Source: Selaginella moellendorffii (taxonomy: Eukaryota; Streptophyta; Lycopodiopsida; Selaginellales; Selaginellaceae). From it: a stretch of 64,000 nt of DNA. A program made the position numbers and the translations under genes. The stretch lies in the NCBI RefSeq assembly GCF_000143415.4, contig NW_003314320.1, forward strand, positions 978,746 through 1,042,745. Direction: 5' to 3'. The notes under the pieces are model-generated. The model was not told where the DNA came from and searched no databases. It saw only the letters and a list, made by a program, of their open reading frames with translations. How positions within the stretch are numbered: position 1 is the stretch's first letter; each line of letters begins with the position of its first letter. Shown here piece by piece: positions 59,456 through 64,000 of the stretch.

Positions 59456-60402
59456 AGTAACAACAAAATGCGTTAGCACTGCACTCGGGTCAAAACTTAC
59501 GTACGGCCACCATGCAGCGCGCTGCCTCCTTCCTGCCATCCTGGAATGGGTTAGCACAGCACTCGGCTCAAAACTTACGTACCGCCACCATGCCGCGCTG
59601 CACCCTCCTCCTTCCTGCCATTCTGGAATGCGTAAGCACAGGCACTCCGGGTCAAAATTTACGTACCGCCACCACGCCGCGAGCTGCATCCTTTCTGCCG
59701 CTCTGGAAAAACACGAATCATCCATAGAGGAAAGAAATCAAAGGAAGAAAAACCATGATACCAAAGTAGAGGGGCTCCAGGGAGGGCCGCACAGGCTCGA
59801 GGGGCGGTCCTCCATGACAAGTTGGCCCGGTCGATGAGGAGCAGCGGCATCCATGCGCACGCGCACGCCTTTGCTGCCACAAAAGCGCTCCCAAAACATC
59901 TGCAGCGGCTTCCCAACCTCGTCATCTCCATCGCAAGCACCAAAGTCGTGGCCCAGCAGCTCCCCAGCAAACTCCACCACAAGATCACACGCAACCTGAG
60001 AAGTCGGCGGAAGGGATTTTCGGAGCCCTTCACGCTCCTCAGGGGGCAGGTTTCCCAGGCAGAGATTGACACGAAGGAGAAGAGGGTGTGGTCGTTAGCA
60101 GGCGGATAGAAGAGGTAGCCCACCTCTGCGATGTATTCACACAGCGCTCTCGCCTCCGACACGTCGGCGTCGGTTGTCCCATTTCTCGGGCTTTTCTCCG
60201 CACAACTCGCGAGATGTGACTTCGAGAGCTTGGGTGTGTTGATCTTCCTCCTGTGCCTGTGCCCACCAGTCCTCCAGAGCTTGAAGAGAACTCCCCCTGT
60301 GCCAAAGGAATCGCTTACGAGCATTGCCTCCATACCTGAGGTAGCCGCTTTAAAGGCTCGCGATCTGTCGTCCACCACCGCTTGTCGAGGCGTAAGCTCC
60401 AA
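59456..60402 (-). other. Possible upstream exons of the unknown gene
   Basis: Minus-strand open stretches at 60402-60010 ('ARALCEYIAEVGYLFYPPAN', 'HTLFSFVSISAWET') and 60000-59738 ('DLVVEFAGELLGHDFGACDG', 'GKPLQMFWERFCGS') look coding and could be the 5' exons of the gene ending at 58360. A tandem repeat lies between them and the assigned exons. The start is probably the ATG at 60402 or one further upstream at 60323. Confidence 0.35.
59471..59712. repeat. Three-copy tandem repeat, unit about 80 bp
   Basis: Units start near 59471, 59549 and 59631. Each contains 'gcactcgg-tcaaaa-ttacgtac-gccacca' and 'tcctgcca-tctggaatg'. On the minus strand each unit carries TACGTAAGTTTTGA, a good 5' splice site; the third has GTAAAT. 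Confidence 0.8.
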
Positions 60403-60419
60403 GTCTCCGTTTCCCGGCC

Positions 60420-60950
60420 GTGCTTTTGCCTAGCAGCGAGAGCGATAGCAACAACAATGCCTTCTCCGGTAGAAGCAGCAGCAGCTTGTCCGACTCCTCC
60501 TCTTGCTCGGACAACGAATCTCTCTGCTCCTACCGTTGCCTCAGGAGCGCCATGCATGCATTGTTAAATGGCCCTTCCTCTTCCTCCACCTACAGCTCCT
60601 GCGCGAGGGATCGCTCCAGCAGCAATCGCGAGCTCGCGGCTAGGAGCAGCGGCGTCATTTCTCTCGACCTCGTTCACCACGGCGGACTCATCTGCGGTGG
60701 CAGGGAAGTGTGGAGACAGTCGGATCCTTGTCACGTTGAGGAGCAAGCTTCGCGCCGCTGCTTGTGGCTGGCGACAAGCTCTTTGAACAGCACTCAGGAC
60801 AAGAAGATCCGAGTGTGGCGGCTATCCAAATCCAACCACATGCAGCACACTCTCGTCATCGCAACGGTTCTGACTCTCAAGGACCTGGTAGCAGAATTTG
60901 ACAGAATCAACGTCGTGGTCGAGGTGAGAACAAACGTAGTGAGCTGTGTT
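60420..60950 (+). pseudogene. WD40 protein fragment (JINGUBANG-like)
   Basis: A serine-rich N-terminus (many Ser with Asp, Asn and Cys) is followed by partial WD40 blades: 'LDLVHHGGLICGG' and then DKKIRVWRLSKSNH plus 'LTLKDLVAEF'. The order 'KIRVW...TLPTLKD' is typical of the plant WD40 group that includes JINGUBANG. The frame between the blades is disturbed and the sequence stops at 60950, exactly where gene X copy 3 begins. At least four blades are missing. Confidence 0.55.
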
Positions 60951-61780
60951 ACTTCCGGCGGAATGTAAATGGACGTAATGTGTCGGACGAGTCGCAAAAC
61001 TCGTACAGCTGCTTGTTGAATTTGTGTTCCAAAGCCGAGAGCTTCATCTCTTTCCCAAGTATGGAGCCCAGGCTGTAGTCCTGGCATGCCCGTGACAGTA
61101 GACTCCACACTTGGCCTGGGTTGAGCGCCTTCACCTTTGGATCTAGATACATTCCAAACAGGGTAACATCACACACAAAGTTCTGAATCAGAGAAACTGA
61201 AAACACGTACTGTTCATATGCCACGCGCCTGGCTTCCATCCGGTACTCGTTGATCACGGCAGTGTTCTTTGCTTCTTCTTCAGACTCGTTAAACTTTCGA
61301 ATCAGACTCACAGGCAGAGGGGGGACTGGCGGTTTCCTTTTCGGCCAAGTCTCACGCAAGAAATAATCTCCCACTCTGCGTTGTTCCTGTTGGAAAACAC
61401 TTTAAAAGGCAGCACAAAAATCGTTGGAGCCGTGACTAGCGGAGAAGCTGGTAGCACACCATCGTTCCCCATTCCATTGACATAGCGAGAGAATCACAAG
61501 GTCAACTCTATAAATCTCGTACCAAATCCGGGAAACCTGGAAACCAAAGAAGAAAAAGAAAGAAAATGATCACAACGTCGACTGAAAGAAAGTTCACGCT
61601 TACCAACAGGCAAATCGCACGCTCTCGAGTTGCATTTCGATCCCAGGCTTGGACCAAGGATCTATGGCGCACTACGGCAACTTCCATCCTCCAAACTTTG
61701 GAACAGACCTCGCTCTACAGGAATCCCGGCTCGTCACCCTCCTAGGCCGAAGTGCCACCTCAGCCCTCCTAACGCTAGAT
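60950..61780 (-). pseudogene. Gene X, copy 3 (truncated), downstream of the exostosin gene
   Basis: On the minus strand it contains 'RVTSRDSCRARSVPKFGGWK' (61735-61670) and, further on, 61374-60949: 'MGDYFLRETWPKRKPPVPPL', 'INEYRMEARRVAYEQ' and 'YSLGSILGKEMKLSALE'. It ends 'TFRRK' at the border with the WD40 fragment. The middle exon (DRSLLPKCY... in copy 1) is missing and the whole C-terminal half is lost. It lies directly after the intact exostosin gene, in the order kept in copies 1 and 2. Confidence 0.75.
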
Positions 61781-62893
61781 TCAATCCACATAGCGACTGA
61801 CGTGGCGCCGGCGCCATAGCTGGTACAAGACCATGTAGAACGCATCCTCCGGCTGTGGCGGCGAGTGCCACTCCATATGCTTCGCTGCTCTAGCCCCATT
61901 TTCCTGCAACCTCGAGCGCTTTTCTTCATCGATCGATTCTAGAATGCCCTTGGTCTGGTGGAGCTGGTCGCGGCTGAGGACGATCGCGAAGCTATTCCAG
62001 TCCAGAATGTCCTGGAACGGAAGATCGGACAGCTTCCCCGCGGAGAAGATGACCGGAATGCATCCCGATCGGACGGCCGGGATGACGAGGTGCCGATCGC
62101 TGGAGCCAAGGCTGAGACAAAACCTTGTTGTCACTAGCAGCTGTAGATCCAATGCCACTGCGCCAGCGACGAAGCTCTCATCGGATTTCCAAGACGCTGG
62201 AACATCCCTCGCTGCGTAGCCCTGGGAGCTGGAATCGTACACCGCGAGATTCCACCGACGGCGCTGGGGAGGATCGATCGATCCTCCTGCGGGCGGCATT
62301 GTAATGTCCTTGTGCGCGAGGAATTCCTGCGCTCCATGCCTGGCCAGTGGAAAGCAGGCGATCTGGATCGCGTTCTTCTTGAGCTCAAGAACATTCCTGG
62401 ACCAGTCGCTCGTAATATCGTGGCACGAGACGAAGAAGTGATCCGCCCCGAGCGATCGCTGCCAATACGGGTAGAGATCTCGCAGCTGCTGGATGTAAGA
62501 CTTGAGGGAGTGAGCGATCCCTTTCGGATCGGGCCTCTTCTTCCAGATCGCCGAGATTGACGCTGGCAGGAGAAACAAGTCCGCCGCCTCCGGATCATCC
62601 GTCACAAACCCTGAGGCCAGCAGCGAATCCACAAAGACTCGATCTATCGAACCTGGCCGTGCTGCCTTCCCATCTCGCAAATCTGGAGCGCTGGCGTTCT
62701 GGATCATCGGGTAGACGTAGACCTTGAAGCGATCTAGAAACTCCTGGTAGTCCCGTGCAAGAAACGCTGGAGAATGGTAGAGACTGCGATCAAGATCGCT
62801 AGCTCCCTCGAAATCCAGCAAGAACGCGAGAGAAATCGAAGCATCGACGAGGAAAAAGAGAAAGAACAAGGATGATCCGCCATTGCCAGCCAT
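61781..62893 (-). CDS. Exostosin family (GT47) glycosyltransferase
   Basis: Type II Golgi protein that should add sugars to cell-wall polysaccharides or glycoproteins; the linkage is unknown. Single exon, 370 residues from ATG 62893. A hydrophobic signal anchor (about 8-26) follows a very short cytosolic tail. Conserved blocks: 'FKVYVYPM', 'TDDPEAADLFLLPASIS', 'LGADHFFVSCHDITSDW', 'FVAGAVALDLQLLVTTRFCL', 'DRHLVIPAVRSGCIPVIFSA' and 'PFQDILDWNSFAIVLS'. These are the order and spacing of the exostosin domain, though the protein is shorter than most (400-500). A TTG codon lies 15 codons upstream in frame, but the ATG gives the standard anchor. Its 3' end has been copied twice (49.3 kb and 56.9 kb). 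Confidence 0.88.
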   Translation of the reverse strand: MAGNGGSSLFFLFFLVDASISLAFLLDFEGASDLDRSLYHSPAFLARDYQEFLDRFKVYVYPMIQNASAPDLRDGKAARPGSIDRVFVDSLLASGFVTDDPEAADLFLLPASISAIWKKRPDPKGIAHSLKSYIQQLRDLYPYWQRSLGADHFFVSCHDITSDWSRNVLELKKNAIQIACFPLARHGAQEFLAHKDITMPPAGGSIDPPQRRRWNLAVYDSSSQGYAARDVPASWKSDESFVAGAVALDLQLLVTTRFCLSLGSSDRHLVIPAVRSGCIPVIFSAGKLSDLPFQDILDWNSFAIVLSRDQLHQTKGILESIDEEKRSRLQENGARAAKHMEWHSPPQPEDAFYMVLYQLWRRRHVSRYVD

Positions 62894-63121
62894 AGCCGGA
62901 GCTCGACTTTCCTTGCTGGAAATATTCTCTTCAAACAAAGCCTGGCATTGACACGGCAGTGTACTATTTGCCTTTGATTGATCGTTGGAGTGATGGCTTA
63001 AGAGGAATCGAGCCTTGGATCATTTGTATGAGATATTTCCAGGGTATATCCACGGACGAAGATCCAGTCCCGCCTTATGGCTCGTCTATGAGCCCTAGTT
63101 TGATGCTGCGTCTTCGCGGCG
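62894..63121. promoter_or_regulatory. Short divergent promoter between GT47 and ZnT9-like genes
   Basis: About 230 bp separate two divergent starts, so both promoters must share this stretch. No TATA box is obvious. Confidence 0.4.
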
Positions 63122-64000
63122 ATGCTTTCTAGCTTGATTTCCAGCTCCAGAGCCAGGGTTTGTCGATGCGCGCAGCGCTGCCGCGGATTACCGGGCCGGA
63201 GCTTGCTGGGTGAGGAATGCGGCGAGGTATTTGGGATCCGGCGCAGCGTTCTTGTGTCGTGCTACAGGAAGGAGGCTGATTTGCGGAAGAGCGACGGCCG
63301 TGAGGAGAATTCCAATGCCAGGCCGCCCCTGACGTACTTCATCGCGAAATATTCTCGGGGATCATTCCGATTCGAGCAGCGACGATGTAAGTTCCAGCAT
63401 TGCCCGTATTTTGCCAGTATCGGCATTTTGCGCTCCTTAATATGTGCTTGTGTGTAGTTCACAGCTCCGGCACGTCTCATCGAGGAGACGAAGAAGAACA
63501 AGAGAACGATCCACAACCCGCCGTAGTTCATGGCCATAGGTGAAGTTACAAACTTTCCTTTCTCTTATAGTTCTTCACGTATATTGTTTTACGTGGCAGT
63601 GAAAGGGCTGTAGTGACTGCGCTTTGGTGCAATTTTCTAGTTCTGTCTCTAAAGTGTGGCGTCTGGTTTATGACTGGAAGCCATGTTATGCTCGCGGAAG
63701 CAGTACATTCTCTAGCGGATCTAGCGAACCAGGTCTCGTGAATTTTCTGATAGCAGCCTTTTGCTTATCCAGAATGATTTTTCTTTCCAGGGTTTGCTTG
63801 CGTATGGTCTCGTCAGCTCAAAGCGTGCTCCAGATGCTCTTCATCCGTGAGTGTTAGTTCCACTTGCCATTCCAATTTTCATTTATACTGACGGTTTGTT
63901 TGTTCGCTTTTCAGGTATGGTTACTCCAAAGAACGCTTCGTTTGGTCGCTGATATCAGCTGTCGGGATATTTTGTCTGGGCTCTGGCGCAACAATTGTCC
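63122..64000 (+). CDS. Cation diffusion facilitator, ZnT9/MTP7 type (partial, runs off window)
   Basis: Exons: 63122-63386, 63458-63539, 63600-63732, 63791-63846, 63915-beyond 64000, all GT-AG and in phase. The N-terminus is Ser/Arg/Cys-rich like an organelle transit peptide. Then come an acidic linker ('RGDEEEQENDPQP'), a first membrane span ('AVVTALWCNFLVLSLK'), the metal-site helix 'LAEAVHSLADLANQGLLAYG' (His and Asp four apart), and 'LHPYGYSKERFVWSLISAVG', the signature of the SLC30A9/MTP7 branch. Members of this branch export zinc (or similar ions) from mitochondria or plastids. Only about the first third is visible. Confidence 0.88.

Overview
The window looks like nuclear DNA of a land plant. 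It has multi-exon genes with very short introns (about 45-75 bp, GT-AG with a few GC-AG), a plant-specific RNA polymerase IV/V second subunit, an LRR receptor-like kinase, a family-1 UDP-glycosyltransferase, and Ty3/gypsy and PIF/Harbinger relics. The tiny introns and compact genes best fit a lycophyte such as Selaginella. That placement is inference from style and families, not from a database match.

Layout. 1-2.9 kb is AT-rich and holds a decayed PIF/Harbinger transposase. 2.9-14.6 kb is a minus-strand Ty3/gypsy element with two LTRs and an initiator-tRNA-Met-type primer site; a 5'-truncated plus-strand Ty3/gypsy element sits inside it. 16-25.4 kb is a normal gene block: a UGT (-), an LRR receptor-like pseudokinase (-) and the oligosaccharyltransferase catalytic subunit STT3 (+). 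25.5-39.5 kb is a graveyard. It holds a broken Crinkler-like NTPase/nuclease, an HD-domain gene, two inverted fragments of glucose-6-phosphate isomerase, two fragments of an ArfGAP-C2 protein, a nearly complete Crinkler-like gene with one frameshift, and a scrambled DDX18/Has1-type helicase. 40.6-48.4 kb holds two convergent housekeeping genes, alanyl-tRNA synthetase (+) and the Pol IV/V second subunit (-). 47.5-62 kb is heavily rearranged. The 5' third of the polymerase gene and an 'exostosin tail + unknown gene X' block are each copied in inverted orientation around an intact three-KH-domain gene. A third gene X fragment sits beside the intact exostosin (GT47) gene at 61.8-62.9 kb. The window ends inside a cation diffusion facilitator of the ZnT9/MTP7 type.

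The genes are not an operon and mostly work independently: glycosylation (STT3, UGT, GT47), translation (AlaRS), RNA-directed DNA methylation (NRPD2-type subunit), RNA binding (KH) and signalling (LRR pseudokinase). Two signals deserve most attention. One is the three-locus Crinkler-like family (ubiquitin-like header, P-loop NTPase, restriction-like nuclease). The other is the inverted partial copy of the RdDM polymerase gene, which could in principle make double-stranded RNA against its own parent.
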